From Sulfuracidifex metallicus DSM 6482 = JCM 9184 (GTDB lineage Archaea > Thermoproteota > Thermoprotei_A > Sulfolobales > Sulfolobaceae): a DNA stretch of 64,000 nt. How positions within the stretch are numbered: the stretch's first letter is position 1; every line of letters begins with the position of its first letter. The stretch covers positions 1,122,011 to 1,186,010 of the forward strand of contig CP135238.1 of the NCBI GenBank assembly GCA_032834875.1, in the 5' to 3' direction. The notes under the pieces were generated by a model that saw nothing but the letters and a program-made list of their open reading frames with translations, did no database searches and was not told the origin of the DNA. The translations under genes were made by a program, and so were the position numbers. Shown here in pieces: positions 39,301-49,489 of the stretch.

Positions 39301-39660
39301 TCATCCTCTTACCGTGCTCATAACTTCCCTTACTAATTCCTCCACCTCCTTGGTCACCTTAAATCCTTTTATGTTAGATAACTTAGTCAGAGCTTCTTTA
39401 GTTGTCCTTACCTCTCCCTTGTCTATCCATTCACATAAGGCTTCTAAAGCCACCTTACTGGTTAAGCATGGCATTCCTGAATACCTTACGGCCAACTTGT
39501 CCCTTTCCTTAATCCATAACACTTGTATAATTTCCCTTTTAGTCCTTATCGTTTTAATATTATATCCTTCTATCTTACTTGTCTTATACATTGGCTTCAT
39601 AAGGAAGTCAGATGCAGTTTTCCTAGTCATGTTGCAACAATCATGCCCAATTTTGCTCAT
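39301..39660 (-). CDS. Hypothetical protein, 119 residues
   Basis: Unrecognised protein. It opens with SKIGHDCCNMTRK containing adjacent cysteines, has a strand-rich middle with IQVLWIKERDKLAVRYSGMPC, and then helices with TSKVALEALCEWIDKG. The pattern strand-C-L-T-S-helix is vaguely like the IscU/NifU scaffold fold (cysteine at the start of a helix with serines), but the other cysteine ligands are not in family positions. No membrane segment. The ATG at 39660 is the first start; it is divergent from the HypE-like gene. Confidence 0.55.
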   Translation of the reverse strand: MSKIGHDCCNMTRKTASDFLMKPMYKTSKIEGYNIKTIRTKREIIQVLWIKERDKLAVRYSGMPCLTSKVALEALCEWIDKGEVRTTKEALTKLSNIKGFKVTKEVEELVREVMSTVRG

Positions 39661-39763
39661 TTTAGGGTTACACTAATTCATTTAGGATAGAACTTTATTA
39701 AAGTTGTCGTTTTCCTTGAGCCTTTAAGATGAAGATTTAAAAAATTATGACATATTTTAACCA

Positions 39764-40786
39764 ATGTTAGGAAAGATAGGTAAGGATACATTCGATAACA
39801 TCATCTATCCAAATCTAGGGGAAAGGAGAAATGAGGTTATTGTTCCTCCAATGAATGGAGTTGACGTGGGAGTAGTTGACCTAATGGACGGGAGGGTACT
39901 CGTAACTAAAACTGATCCAGTTTTCATAGTAAAGGAGTACGGTCTTAGAAAGGCAGCATGGTTCGCGGTTCATATACTTGCGAGCGACCTAATGACTTCT
40001 GGGATATCACCTCAATACGCCTTGATAGACCTTAACTTGCCGCCTTCAATGACAGATCAGGAATTTGAGGAAATGTGGAAGGGAATAAGTGACTCATTAA
40101 AGGAAATAGGAGTAATGGTCATAGGCGGTCATACAGGTAGATATGAGGGAGTTAACTATCCAATGTTAGGAGGTTTCACAATGCTTGGGATAGGGGAGAA
40201 GAAAAAGCTGGCTAATCCATCTAAGGTAGAGGTTGGAGACCAAGTTGTAGTTACTAAAGGTCCAGCAATAGAAGCTACAGCGCTGTTGGTAAACACGTTC
40301 CCAACGGTTTTTCAAGACGAACTTGATAACGACGTAATGAAGGAAGCTTTGGATATGTATTGGAAGATGTCGTGCTGGAAGGACGGTTTAATAGCGTCCA
40401 ACGTAGGCGTTAAGGCTATGCATGACGCTACTGAAGGAGGATTATGGAACGCTTTAGTCGAGATGAGCGAGGCAAGTGGTAAAGGAATAGAGGTTAGGAA
40501 AAGTGAGATCCCGATGCCAAGGGCTGTGAAGGAAGTAACTTCCCTAGTGGGAATAGATCCTTACACCTCAATAAGCGAGGGAACCATGGTCATAATTACA
40601 TCGGACGGAGATGGCGTTGTAAGCTCACTCACGAAGGAAGGGATAGAGGCTGGAGTTGTGGGTAAAGTCGTGGAAGGAGACGGAGTTGAGGTAGATGGAA
40701 AGAAAATAGGTAGGCCTGACCACGATCCGTTCTGGGTTGCGTTCTCGGAGATAGGTAGTAAGGGCAAATCAGCCCTCAAGTCGTGA
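39764..40786 (+). CDS. HypE/PurM-like (AIR synthase-related) protein
   Basis: ATP-binding protein of the PurM/HypE/ThiL/SelD superfamily, 340 residues. The N-terminal domain has [11 protein letters not shown] and [21 protein letters not shown] (metal/ATP-binding D-x-x-x-x-G region, near residues 69-89), then [11 protein letters not shown] near 123-133. The C-terminal domain has [15 protein letters not shown] near 220-234. It most resembles archaeal stand-alone HypE-like proteins, yet no hydrogenase genes are nearby. Its substrate (carbamoyl, formyl or phosphoryl transfer) is therefore open. Single-gene unit ahead of the P-type ATPase. Confidence 0.78.
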   Translation: MLGKIGKDTFDNIIYPNLGERRNEVIVPPMNGVDVGVVDLMDGRVLVTKTDPVFIVKEYGLRKAAWFAVHILASDLMTSGISPQYALIDLNLPPSMTDQEFEEMWKGISDSLKEIGVMVIGGHTGRYEGVNYPMLGGFTMLGIGEKKKLANPSKVEVGDQVVVTKGPAIEATALLVNTFPTVFQDELDNDVMKEALDMYWKMSCWKDGLIASNVGVKAMHDATEGGLWNALVEMSEASGKGIEVRKSEIPMPRAVKEVTSLVGIDPYTSISEGTMVIITSDGDGVVSSLTKEGIEAGVVGKVVEGDGVEVDGKKIGRPDHDPFWVAFSEIGSKGKSALKS

Positions 40787-40827
40787 AGACATTGCATATT
40801 AACAGTTTTTATCCATAGAAAGAGGAC

Positions 40828-43236
40828 ATGCCATTAATATCACATTATGTTGATTTATTATCTACAAGGCTAAATGATAATATGATGGACTATTCTAAAG
40901 CAACTCTTGATGAAGTATTCTCTTTACTTTCCACTTCACGTTCAGGCCTAACTTCAGAGGAAGCGAAACTACGTTTGGAGAAGTATGGATACAACGAAGT
41001 AAAGGAAAAGAAGGAAAGTCCTTTGAGGAAGTTCTTATCAAAGTTCTCCGCCCCTGTTCCATGGATGTTAGAAGTAACAGCAGTAGTTACCTTCCTATTG
41101 AGGAAATATGATGATATGGGCATAATACTTTTTCTTCTAATATTTAACGCAATAGTTAGCTTCGTGCAAGAATCCCGTGCAGAGAGTGCGGTAGAGCTTT
41201 TGAGGAAAAAACTTTCAGTTCAAGCTTCAGTTCTAAGGAATGGAGAGTGGAAAAGTATTCCAGCAAGAGAGCTTGTACCGGGCGACATAATTCACGTTAG
41301 GCTGGGCGACATAGTGCCAGCTGACGTAAAGGTGATAGATGGAGAAGTTGAAGTTGACCAGTCAGCCCTTACTGGAGAGTCTATAAGTGTAGAGAGAAAG
41401 GTAGGTTCTCTTCTTTACTCAGGTTCGGTAATTAAAAGGGGAGAAGCTTACGGGGTAGTTGTAAATACCGGTGTAAACACTTACTTCGGTAAGACTACAG
41501 AGTTAGTTCAAAGTGCGAAGGTACAATCTCACATCGAGTCCTTAATTCTTGGAATAGTGAAGTATTTAATTACAATTGACGTAGCCTTGGTTCTCTTGAT
41601 GTCACTTTACTCCTTCCTAACTGGTGTTCCTCTGACTAACGTCTTACCTTTCGCCTTGGTAGTTCTGATAGCATCAATACCAGTAGCCTTACCAGCTACC
41701 TTTACCATTGCAATGGCAATAGGAGCACTGGAAATGTCTAAGAAGGGAGTTCTGGTGACCAGACTTAATGCAATTGAGGACGCGTCGTCTATGGATGTAC
41801 TTTGTATGGACAAGACTGGCACTATTACTGAAAATAAGCTCTACGTTATAGATCCAATAGTTATCCAAGGAAAGGAAGATGATCTCATAAGATATGCTGT
41901 GCTCGCGTCAGAGGAGGTAGGAGAGGACCCAATAGACAAAGCTATAATAAATTACGCTAAAGAAAAGGGAATAAAAGTAGATTTCTCTAAAAGGAAGAGT
42001 TTCACTCCATTCGATCCTTCCACAAAGAGAAGTGAGGGAATAGTTGAGGAAAACGGTAAAGAAATTAAAGTGGTTAAAGGTGCACCTCAGGTAGTAGGAT
42101 CTCTATGTGGAATGACGGATCAAATTAAGGATGTAGTAGATAAACTTGCTTTGAGGGGTTTTAGAGTAATTGCAGTAGGCAAGGGAGAGGAAGAAAAGCT
42201 CAACTTAGTTGGTCTACTTCCACTCTTGGATAGACCTAGAAAGGACTCTCCAATCTTGATTCACGAATTGAAAGATCTAGGTGTCTCCGTTAAGATGATA
42301 ACCGGAGACAACAAAGCAATAGCGGGAGAGATAGCTAAAGAGGTTGGAATTACTGACCGTCCATGTGCAATTTCCGACGTCAAGGAAGGAAAAGAAAAGG
42401 TTGACGAGTGCGGAGTCTTTGCTGAAGTATTCCCTGAGGACAAGTTCTTCGTTGTAAAGAGCCTTCAATCAGAAGGTCATGTTACAGGTATGACTGGAGA
42501 CGGTGTAAATGATGCTCCCGCCCTAAAGCAAGCCGAAGTAGGCATAGCAGTTAGTAATGCCACTGACGTGGCAAAGGCAGCTGCTAGCATAGTTCTAACC
42601 CACGAGGGAATAACTGACATAGTTGACGCAGTGAAAAGCGGTAGGAAGATCTATCAGAGGATGCTAACCTATACTTTGAACAAGATAATGAAGACTATTC
42701 AAGTAGTTATATTTCTGACTACGTCGTTTTTCGTATTTAGGTTCTTCGTTACAACGCCTTTTGATATAATTCTTCTTCTTTTTGCCAACGACTTCGTTAC
42801 CATGTCAATAGCAACGGATAATGTAAGATACTCGAAGTCTCCTGAAAAGTGGAGCGTCAAACCTCTAATTACGAGTTCCGCGATCCTTTCGTCGATGTTG
42901 GTTCTAGAGGGATTTGTAGGAATTTTCATTTCTTTTTATCTTGGACTAAATCACATTCAGATACAGACCTTCGTGTTTGACCTTCTGGTTTTCTCCGGTC
43001 TTTTCACAGTCCTTATGATAAGGGAAAGAAAGAGGTTCTGGCATTCCTCTCCCAGCAAGTGGCTGTCCCTCTCCATAGCTGGTGACATTTTGGTGATAAG
43101 CTTAATCTCAGTGTTAGGTATACTCGTAACTCCTGTTCCTTTTGACGCAGTGTTATTTGCTCTGGGGTTAGCCTTCACTTGGATGATAGCTATGGATACA
43201 GTGAAGAACTTCGTCTTTAGGAAATATAACTTATAA
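40828..43236 (+). CDS. P-type (P3A) proton-translocating ATPase
   Basis: An 802-residue plasma-membrane-type H+-ATPase that exports protons at the expense of ATP. The N-terminal cation ATPase domain begins after about 20 residues. The dephosphorylation motif is ALTGESI (near residue 182), the phosphorylated aspartate is in MDKTGTIT (near 328), KGAP marks the nucleotide domain, and [14 protein letters not shown] the hinge (near 553). About ten membrane helices are present, with [16 protein letters not shown] in helix 4 as in P3A enzymes. A CAGTTTTTA box about 25 bases upstream agrees with this ATG. Proton extrusion would help cytoplasmic pH control in acid. Confidence 0.9.
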   Translation: MPLISHYVDLLSTRLNDNMMDYSKATLDEVFSLLSTSRSGLTSEEAKLRLEKYGYNEVKEKKESPLRKFLSKFSAPVPWMLEVTAVVTFLLRKYDDMGIILFLLIFNAIVSFVQESRAESAVELLRKKLSVQASVLRNGEWKSIPARELVPGDIIHVRLGDIVPADVKVIDGEVEVDQSALTGESISVERKVGSLLYSGSVIKRGEAYGVVVNTGVNTYFGKTTELVQSAKVQSHIESLILGIVKYLITIDVALVLLMSLYSFLTGVPLTNVLPFALVVLIASIPVALPATFTIAMAIGALEMSKKGVLVTRLNAIEDASSMDVLCMDKTGTITENKLYVIDPIVIQGKEDDLIRYAVLASEEVGEDPIDKAIINYAKEKGIKVDFSKRKSFTPFDPSTKRSEGIVEENGKEIKVVKGAPQVVGSLCGMTDQIKDVVDKLALRGFRVIAVGKGEEEKLNLVGLLPLLDRPRKDSPILIHELKDLGVSVKMITGDNKAIAGEIAKEVGITDRPCAISDVKEGKEKVDECGVFAEVFPEDKFFVVKSLQSEGHVTGMTGDGVNDAPALKQAEVGIAVSNATDVAKAAASIVLTHEGITDIVDAVKSGRKIYQRMLTYTLNKIMKTIQVVIFLTTSFFVFRFFVTTPFDIILLLFANDFVTMSIATDNVRYSKSPEKWSVKPLITSSAILSSMLVLEGFVGIFISFYLGLNHIQIQTFVFDLLVFSGLFTVLMIRERKRFWHSSPSKWLSLSIAGDILVISLISVLGILVTPVPFDAVLFALGLAFTWMIAMDTVKNFVFRKYNL

Positions 43237-43377
43237 AAGAAGAGAAATAGAAATAAAATAATTTTTAAATCTTTTTCTTTAACTACCTCACTCAGATCCT
43301 ATTCCTTTCTTAATTATGTTCACGAGTTAAGCTTGAAAAACGTCTCACTTTTAACTCTTGTCCTTATATGTTAAAAC

Positions 43378-44400
43378 GTGAAAGTTAACCTTCCTATAGC
43401 TTCGTCATGGTTTCTATGGGGTGCATCATACTACTTGTATTATCCATATCTTTCAATTTATCTAGAGAACATCATAGGCAGTGGATTCTCCCTAGCTTTT
43501 GTTGTGTTTACAATTTCTGCAATTCCATTTTCTCTTTTTGGAGGTCAAATTCATCGAAGGTTAGGAGTTAATTTATCAGCGTTTATAGGGATGGTAGTTA
43601 GTGGTACTGGTTTATTTTTAATCCAAATATCATCATCTACTTTTACGGTAATCTTAGCAGGGATTATGGCTTATGCCTTCTTCATTTCCCTTCCGAACTT
43701 TTACTCCATGATGATGGCATTGGACAGTAAGTGCATAGCTAGGATATGGTCCCTTTCTATCGTTCCATCCCTATTTATGCCATTTATTGGAGGACTAATT
43801 TCAACCTATTACGGAATTAATTGGGTTTTCATTTTAGCATCTGTTTTAGCTTTGGCTTCCTCGATACCTATTCTGGGAGTCCACGTTAAGCCCAAAGCTA
43901 AAGGAGGCAAATCCAATGTATTTATACCCTTCCTTTCTATGATACCTATAGCCATAGTTTTTCCCTTTGTATATCTCTACTTGAAAGTTCATTTCGGCTT
44001 CTCTTTGGAAGACATAGGCATTATTTCAACCATAGTAGAAATGATTGGCTTTGTAACTTCATATCTTTCAACCAGAATGCCTAACTGGCTGGCTTTGTCC
44101 CTTTACTTGTTTATCTTCTCTCTAGTTGGCGGGGAAACCTTCTTCCCATATTTTTCCTTGTCGTTCGGATTATGGGAAGCAATCATTCCAGTTTCATTGG
44201 AGGGAAGTCAATCTTATTCTCCAGAAGAGTTCGGTAGAGTTAACGCTTTTCAACAAATTGGATGGCTTGTGGGCTTTGTTATATCTTACCTTGCCGGGAG
44301 TACGTCCTTGATAGTTTCATCACTCTTCTCGGCTTTAGTAATGTTCTATGTGCTTCTTTCTCATTTAAGGGCAATAAAGCGTAGCATTTATCCCTTTTAA
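43378..44400 (+). CDS. MFS-type transporter, short
   Basis: A 340-residue membrane protein with about ten to eleven helices. The loop after helix 2 reads GGQIHRRLGVN, a weak form of MFS motif A, and the second half contains ISTIVEMIGFVTSYLSTRMPN. It is shorter than the usual 400, so one or two helices may be missing. Start is a GTG placed about 26 bases after CTTTTAACT; no ATG lies nearby. It follows the proton ATPase gene by 141 bases on the same strand and probably has its own promoter. Substrate unknown. Confidence 0.72.
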   Translation: MKVNLPIASSWFLWGASYYLYYPYLSIYLENIIGSGFSLAFVVFTISAIPFSLFGGQIHRRLGVNLSAFIGMVVSGTGLFLIQISSSTFTVILAGIMAYAFFISLPNFYSMMMALDSKCIARIWSLSIVPSLFMPFIGGLISTYYGINWVFILASVLALASSIPILGVHVKPKAKGGKSNVFIPFLSMIPIAIVFPFVYLYLKVHFGFSLEDIGIISTIVEMIGFVTSYLSTRMPNWLALSLYLFIFSLVGGETFFPYFSLSFGLWEAIIPVSLEGSQSYSPEEFGRVNAFQQIGWLVGFVISYLAGSTSLIVSSLFSALVMFYVLLSHLRAIKRSIYPF

Positions 44401-44698
44401 TCAACTAATTAATTTAAAAATATATAAATTTAAATATTTATTATGAACAAATATATTTTCTTACAAACTAACTTAAAGTAGGTTTTTTAATTTTAGTTTA
44501 AAGCTCTTCCTTGCTTTCATTAGGGTTTTTCTATACGCTAAAACTGGACAATAACGTGATAGTTTCCTTTCTTGAAAGTCTCATTTTTAAAAAGGATAGA
44601 AACATAATATATGTATATGAATTTATATAAAAACAAAAAGAGAGAGAAGTTGATATACCTTTTCAAACGTTCTTGTGAAATTTCAGTTTTATTAGAGT

Positions 44699-44959
44699 TT
44701 ACAACCAACTGCTTAATGGCTTTACGTTCTTAGCTTCGTTAAGATCAACTATTGAATATCCTGTCATATCTTTCAGGTATTTTATTACACCCTCTCTATC
44801 AGTCAAGATATACTCAGTTCTCACTGCGTCCTTCTCCGGTAACCTAAGTTCTATGGTATATCCAGTCTTAGATTTCCTTATAACTATGGAACTATATTTA
44901 CCCTTTAGGCACAGTAATCCTTTATCTAGAAGTTCCTGCATCTTACTATCTATTTCCAT
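44699..44959 (-). CDS. Small hypothetical protein, 86 residues
   Basis: Unrecognised small protein with an N-terminal helix (SKMQELLDKGLLCLKGK), two or three strands with SSIVIRKSKTGYTIELRLP, and a C-terminal helix DREGVIKYLKDMTG. It could be a small alpha/beta domain. The ATG at 44959 is the only good start. It is divergent from treX and sits in the place where treZ might be expected from other Sulfolobales. Around it the DNA (44401-44698 and 44960-45134) is AT-rich with no further gene seen. Confidence 0.5.
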   Translation of the reverse strand: MEIDSKMQELLDKGLLCLKGKYSSIVIRKSKTGYTIELRLPEKDAVRTEYILTDREGVIKYLKDMTGYSIVDLNEAKNVKPLSSWL

Positions 44960-45134
44960 GGTATTTAATAATGTACAGGCTGTTTTATGCTGGTTTTCCT
45001 CTTGAAAAGAGGTACTACTAAATGCTAAACCACTTTTACATCTATTTTAGATTATCGTTAACTTAGGTCGTTTTCACTTTTAAGCAAATTCAGTTAAAAG
45101 ACGGACTTATGAATCATGATTACCATTAAAGATT

Positions 45135-47273
45135 ATGGTCGATTGGAGAGATGTACCTTTAAGGCCTGGAAATCCGTACCCATTAGGCTCGACTTGGCTA
45201 GAAGAGGAGGATGGAGTCAATTTCTCTCTATTTTCGGAGAATGCAACCAAGGTAGAGATATTGTTGTTCTCAAGGAACAAGAAATATCCCAAGGAAGTAA
45301 TAGAAGTTCGAAACAGGATGGCAGACATATGGCATACATTCGTCCCAGGGATAAGACCAGGGCATCTTTACGCTTATAGAGTCCACGGGCCTTATAAGCC
45401 GGAGGAGGGATTACGTTTTAATCCAAACAAGGCATTGATAGATCCCTACGCTAAGGCAATATCAGGATCAGTAGAATGGGACGACTCGCTTTTCGCTTAT
45501 AAAATAGGAGATCAAAGGGAGGATCTCTCCTTCGACGAACGTGATTCTTCTCCCTTCATACCTAAAAGTGTAGTAATTGATCCTAACTTCAATTGGGATG
45601 ATCACCATTTCAAGAGGTTCGCCTGGAATAGGACAGTGATTTATGAGCTTCACGTAAAGGGCTTTACGAAGCTTAGAGAAGATCTAGATGAAAACATAAG
45701 GGGATCTTACAAGGCTTTGGCTTCAGACAAAGTAACGGAGTATCTAAAGGATCTTGGAATAACAAGCGTAGAGCTAATGCCAGTCCATCACTTCGTTGAC
45801 GATCGTTTCCTAGTGGAGAAAGGGCTAAAGAACTATTGGGGGTACAACACAATTGGTTTCTTTGCACCGGAGTGCAGATACTCTAGCTCAGGCTGTGGAG
45901 GAGAGCAAGTTAAGGAATTCAAGGAAATGGTTAACGCACTTCACAATGCAGGACTGGAAGTAATACTAGATGTTGTGTTTAACCATACGGCTGAAGGTAA
46001 CCATATGGGTCCAACCCTTTCCTTCAAGGGCATTGACAACCTTTCTTATTACATGCTTAGCCCTGAGAACAGGAGGTATTACCTAGATTATACTGGAGTA
46101 GGTAATACGCTAAACATGAGCCATCCAAGGGTTCTACAGATGGTTCTCGACAGTCTCAGGTATTGGGTGACCGAAATGCACGTAGACGGTTTCAGGTTCG
46201 ATTTGGCAGCAGCCTTAGCCAGGGAACTTTATAGCGTTAACATGTTATCCACTTTCTTCATAGCGATACAACAGGATCCTGTTCTCTCTATGGTGAAGCT
46301 GATAGCTGAGCCTTGGGACGTGGGTCCAGGCGGATATCAGGTGGGTAATTTTCCCCCTTTTTGGGCAGAATGGAACGGTAAGTATAGGGACACAGTAAGG
46401 AAGTTCTGGAGAGGAGATTCATTGCCATACCAAGAGATAGCTAACAGAATAATGGGATCTCCCGACATTTACCTAGGTACTGGAAAGACGCCTTATGCCT
46501 CGGTCAATTACGTAACATCTCACGATGGATTTACCCTGCAGGATCTAGTGAGCTATAACTCTAAACACAACGAAGCCAACGGTCTAAACAATCAGGACGG
46601 AACAAACGAGAACTTTAGCTGGAACTGCGGTTTTGAAGGTGAGACTAACGATCCTAACGTGATAGCATGTAGGGAAAGAATGAAAAGGAACTTCATCATC
46701 ACGTTGTTCATAAGTGAGGGAATACCTATGTTGTTAGGAGGTGACGAGCTTAGCAGGACCCAACGTGGTAACAACAACGCCTTCTGTCAGGACAACGAAA
46801 TCTCATGGGTCAGGTGGAACTTAAGTGACGGCGAGTACGACTTCTTAAATTTCGTCAGGAGAGCTGTAAAGTTCTATGACGCACATCCTATCTTCAGGAG
46901 AGCTAAATATTTCCAAGGTAAGAAGTTGTTGGGAATGCCCTTTAAGGACGTTACTTGGTATAAGGTAAACGGTGAGGAAGTGGATGAGAACACGTGGAGC
47001 TCTCCTACTAAGATTTTGGTTTTGGTTCTAGAAGGAGGAGTAATCGACGAGCATGACGAGTTAGGTAACAGAATAGCCGACGATACTTTCCTGATCATAA
47101 TGAACTCTGACCAAGGTCACATTAAGGTAAAGATCCCTGGTCATGGAAAGTGGAACATTGTTCTTTACTCTTACATGAGACATCTATCTGATAAAGAGAA
47201 AGAGGTCAACAGCGGAGAGGAACTTGAAGTTGAAGGAAAGTCTGTTTTAGTTTACAGGAGAGTGTCCTCATGA
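45135..47273 (+). CDS. treX: Glycogen debranching enzyme TreX
   Basis: A GH13 isoamylase-type enzyme of 712 residues that cuts alpha-1,6 branches of glycogen, giving linear maltodextrins for trehalose synthesis. It aligns along its length with Sulfolobus TreX (PLRPGNPYPLG at the N-terminus). GH13 regions are DVVFNHTAEGN (near residues 281-291), DGFRFDLAAALARE with the nucleophile D (near 351-364), LIAEPWDVG with the acid/base E (near 390) and VTSHDGFTLQDLVSYN (near 460). The treY start overlaps its stop by four bases (ATGA). A treZ gene, adjacent in several Sulfolobus species, is not here. Confidence 0.95.
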   Translation: MVDWRDVPLRPGNPYPLGSTWLEEEDGVNFSLFSENATKVEILLFSRNKKYPKEVIEVRNRMADIWHTFVPGIRPGHLYAYRVHGPYKPEEGLRFNPNKALIDPYAKAISGSVEWDDSLFAYKIGDQREDLSFDERDSSPFIPKSVVIDPNFNWDDHHFKRFAWNRTVIYELHVKGFTKLREDLDENIRGSYKALASDKVTEYLKDLGITSVELMPVHHFVDDRFLVEKGLKNYWGYNTIGFFAPECRYSSSGCGGEQVKEFKEMVNALHNAGLEVILDVVFNHTAEGNHMGPTLSFKGIDNLSYYMLSPENRRYYLDYTGVGNTLNMSHPRVLQMVLDSLRYWVTEMHVDGFRFDLAAALARELYSVNMLSTFFIAIQQDPVLSMVKLIAEPWDVGPGGYQVGNFPPFWAEWNGKYRDTVRKFWRGDSLPYQEIANRIMGSPDIYLGTGKTPYASVNYVTSHDGFTLQDLVSYNSKHNEANGLNNQDGTNENFSWNCGFEGETNDPNVIACRERMKRNFIITLFISEGIPMLLGGDELSRTQRGNNNAFCQDNEISWVRWNLSDGEYDFLNFVRRAVKFYDAHPIFRRAKYFQGKKLLGMPFKDVTWYKVNGEEVDENTWSSPTKILVLVLEGGVIDEHDELGNRIADDTFLIIMNSDQGHIKVKIPGHGKWNIVLYSYMRHLSDKEKEVNSGEELEVEGKSVLVYRRVSS

Positions 47274-49375
47274 ACATGATATCAACTTACAGGATTCAGC
47301 TTAGGGAAGACGGTCCTACCTTCAAGGACGTTGAAGAAATTTCAGATTATTTGTCGTGGTTAGGCATTTCTCATGTATATTTATCTCCGGTTTTCAAAGC
47401 TAGGAAAGGTAGCACTCACGGTTATGACGTGGTAGACTACGTCATAAGCGATAGACTAGGAGGCAGGGAAGGATATGAGAGAATGAGTATATCATTGAAG
47501 GAAAAAGGAATAGGGATTCTACAGGACGTTGTTCCAAATCACATGGCTGTCAGCACAGAGAATTGGCGTCTAATGGACGTGCTAAGGAAAGGAAGGAACA
47601 GCAAATGGAGTTCCATGTTCGATTGGTGGGGGGACGTAATCACTTTACCGATACTCGAGGACAAGTTAGAGAAAGTTAAGCATCTGATCAGTATAGACAA
47701 AGAAAAGAGAGAACTGATCTACAGGGATTGGAGACTTCCTCTATGCGATGACGTTAGCACAGTTGATGAGACTTTAAGGAGATGCTACCACTTGACATGG
47801 TGGATTGAAGGTCCGTCTTATAGACGCTTCTTTTACGTTAATTGTCTGATAGGTGTTAATGTAGAGAGGGAAGAAGTTTTACAAGAACAAATCAGGAATT
47901 TACCTAAGGTAGATGGGATAAGAATAGATCATATTGATGGACTTTTCGATCCTGTAAATTACGTAAAGAGAATGAAGACTCTTTACCCCCTAGTTTTAGT
48001 TGAAAAGATATTAACTTGGGGGGAGAAACTGGAGATTCCAGCAGATGGAACTACAGGATATGACTTCATGAATTACGTAAATCACCTCCTCATAGATGGA
48101 GATAACCATGATGAAATAGAGAGACTATACGAGGAGTTTACCGGCAAGCACGACAATTTAGATTCCATGATAAGGGAGAGCAAGAGGGCAGTAATCAGAA
48201 ACTACATGAAGAACGAGTTCTCTCATGTAGCTAAGCTGGCTTCCTCTTCTCTGGGGAGGGACGTATCAGAGGACATTTATAACTTCGCTGAGTGCCTGCC
48301 AGTATACAGGGTTTACAGCGGAGAATATGACCAATGCGATCCTCATGGAGTTGTAAGAGAACTTCGTGAAAAGGATACATACACATATAATAAGCTCCAG
48401 CAGATACTCCCTGGCGCTTACGCCAAAGGTATAGAAGATACGGTGTTTTATCGCTTTATCAAGCTTCTCTCAATAAACGAGGTAGGCGGATTCTTAGAAA
48501 GGTTTGGAATCACGCAGGATCAGTTTCATTCATTCATTTCATCGAGGCAAGAAACCACAATGAACTCTACGTCAACTCATGATACGAAGGTAAGCGAGGA
48601 TGTTAGGGCTAGGATAGATTACTTGTCCGAGATACCTGACATGTGGAGTTCTAAAATAAAGGAATGGAGGAGTTTGCTTCGTCCTAAGGCAGACCCTATA
48701 GACGAATATAGATTTTATCAGGTTCTAGTGGGTTCCCTAGAGAACTTCACTGAGGAATATAAAGAAAGGCTTAAGGCATACATGATCAAAGCAATGAGAG
48801 AAAGCAAAGAGAAGACCACGTGGGAGAAACCTAATCTGGAGTATGAAGAGAAGGTGATTCAGATGGTTGAGGATGGATTCTCCAACGACGGGTTCAGGAA
48901 TGACGTCTCTTCCTTTGTAAAGGAAGTGGATCTGAAAGGAAAAGAGAAATCGCTTGCAATGATAACGTTAAAGATAATGACTCCCGGAATAGCTGATTTT
49001 TATCAAGGAACAGAGACTTGGCGTTACCTTCTGGTGGATCCGGACAATAGACTTAAGGTAGACTTTCGTTGGTTGAATTCCCTTAGGGACGAAACCCCAT
49101 CATTAGATTTAGGCAAACATTCGACGAAAACTAACTTAATAAGGAAATTATTGAAAGTAAAAAGAGAAATATATGGAACTGAGTATAAGCCTTTAAAGGT
49201 GGATAAAGGTTACCTAGCTTTCAAACGTGGAAGTTACACCGTTATTGTGAGGACTCTCTCTAGGGCGGGGAAGTTAAACCTTCAAATTTCGGGCTTCGAT
49301 GTAGTTAGAGGAACCGAGGTTGGAGATATGAATGAGGAGCTTTCTAAGTTCCCCGTGATTGTGATGAAGAATTAG
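47270..49375 (+). CDS. treY: Maltooligosyltrehalose synthase TreY
   Basis: A GH13 intramolecular transglycosylase that turns the reducing end of maltodextrins into a trehalosyl unit. It has 701 residues against about 720 in Sulfolobus. The N-terminus STYRIQLREDGPTFKDVEEI is typical, followed by GILQDVVPNHMAV (near residues 83-95), GIRIDHIDGLFDP with the nucleophile D (near 219-231), LVEKIL with the E (near 243-248) and STSTHDTKVSEDVRARI (near 424-440). Coupled to treX by ATGA overlap, so both are made together. The release of trehalose needs TreZ, which must be encoded elsewhere or be replaced. Confidence 0.95.
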   Translation: MNMISTYRIQLREDGPTFKDVEEISDYLSWLGISHVYLSPVFKARKGSTHGYDVVDYVISDRLGGREGYERMSISLKEKGIGILQDVVPNHMAVSTENWRLMDVLRKGRNSKWSSMFDWWGDVITLPILEDKLEKVKHLISIDKEKRELIYRDWRLPLCDDVSTVDETLRRCYHLTWWIEGPSYRRFFYVNCLIGVNVEREEVLQEQIRNLPKVDGIRIDHIDGLFDPVNYVKRMKTLYPLVLVEKILTWGEKLEIPADGTTGYDFMNYVNHLLIDGDNHDEIERLYEEFTGKHDNLDSMIRESKRAVIRNYMKNEFSHVAKLASSSLGRDVSEDIYNFAECLPVYRVYSGEYDQCDPHGVVRELREKDTYTYNKLQQILPGAYAKGIEDTVFYRFIKLLSINEVGGFLERFGITQDQFHSFISSRQETTMNSTSTHDTKVSEDVRARIDYLSEIPDMWSSKIKEWRSLLRPKADPIDEYRFYQVLVGSLENFTEEYKERLKAYMIKAMRESKEKTTWEKPNLEYEEKVIQMVEDGFSNDGFRNDVSSFVKEVDLKGKEKSLAMITLKIMTPGIADFYQGTETWRYLLVDPDNRLKVDFRWLNSLRDETPSLDLGKHSTKTNLIRKLLKVKREIYGTEYKPLKVDKGYLAFKRGSYTVIVRTLSRAGKLNLQISGFDVVRGTEVGDMNEELSKFPVIVMKN

Positions 49376-49489
49376 CGTGAAGCGTGAAAGAGGGACGAAA
49401 TTAGAAAGGGGATAAAGTAGTCAATAAGTCTTTTCTTGCTGTCCTTGATCTGGATTACTCTTTATTTAGCGTTTTGCTATTTTCTTTTA

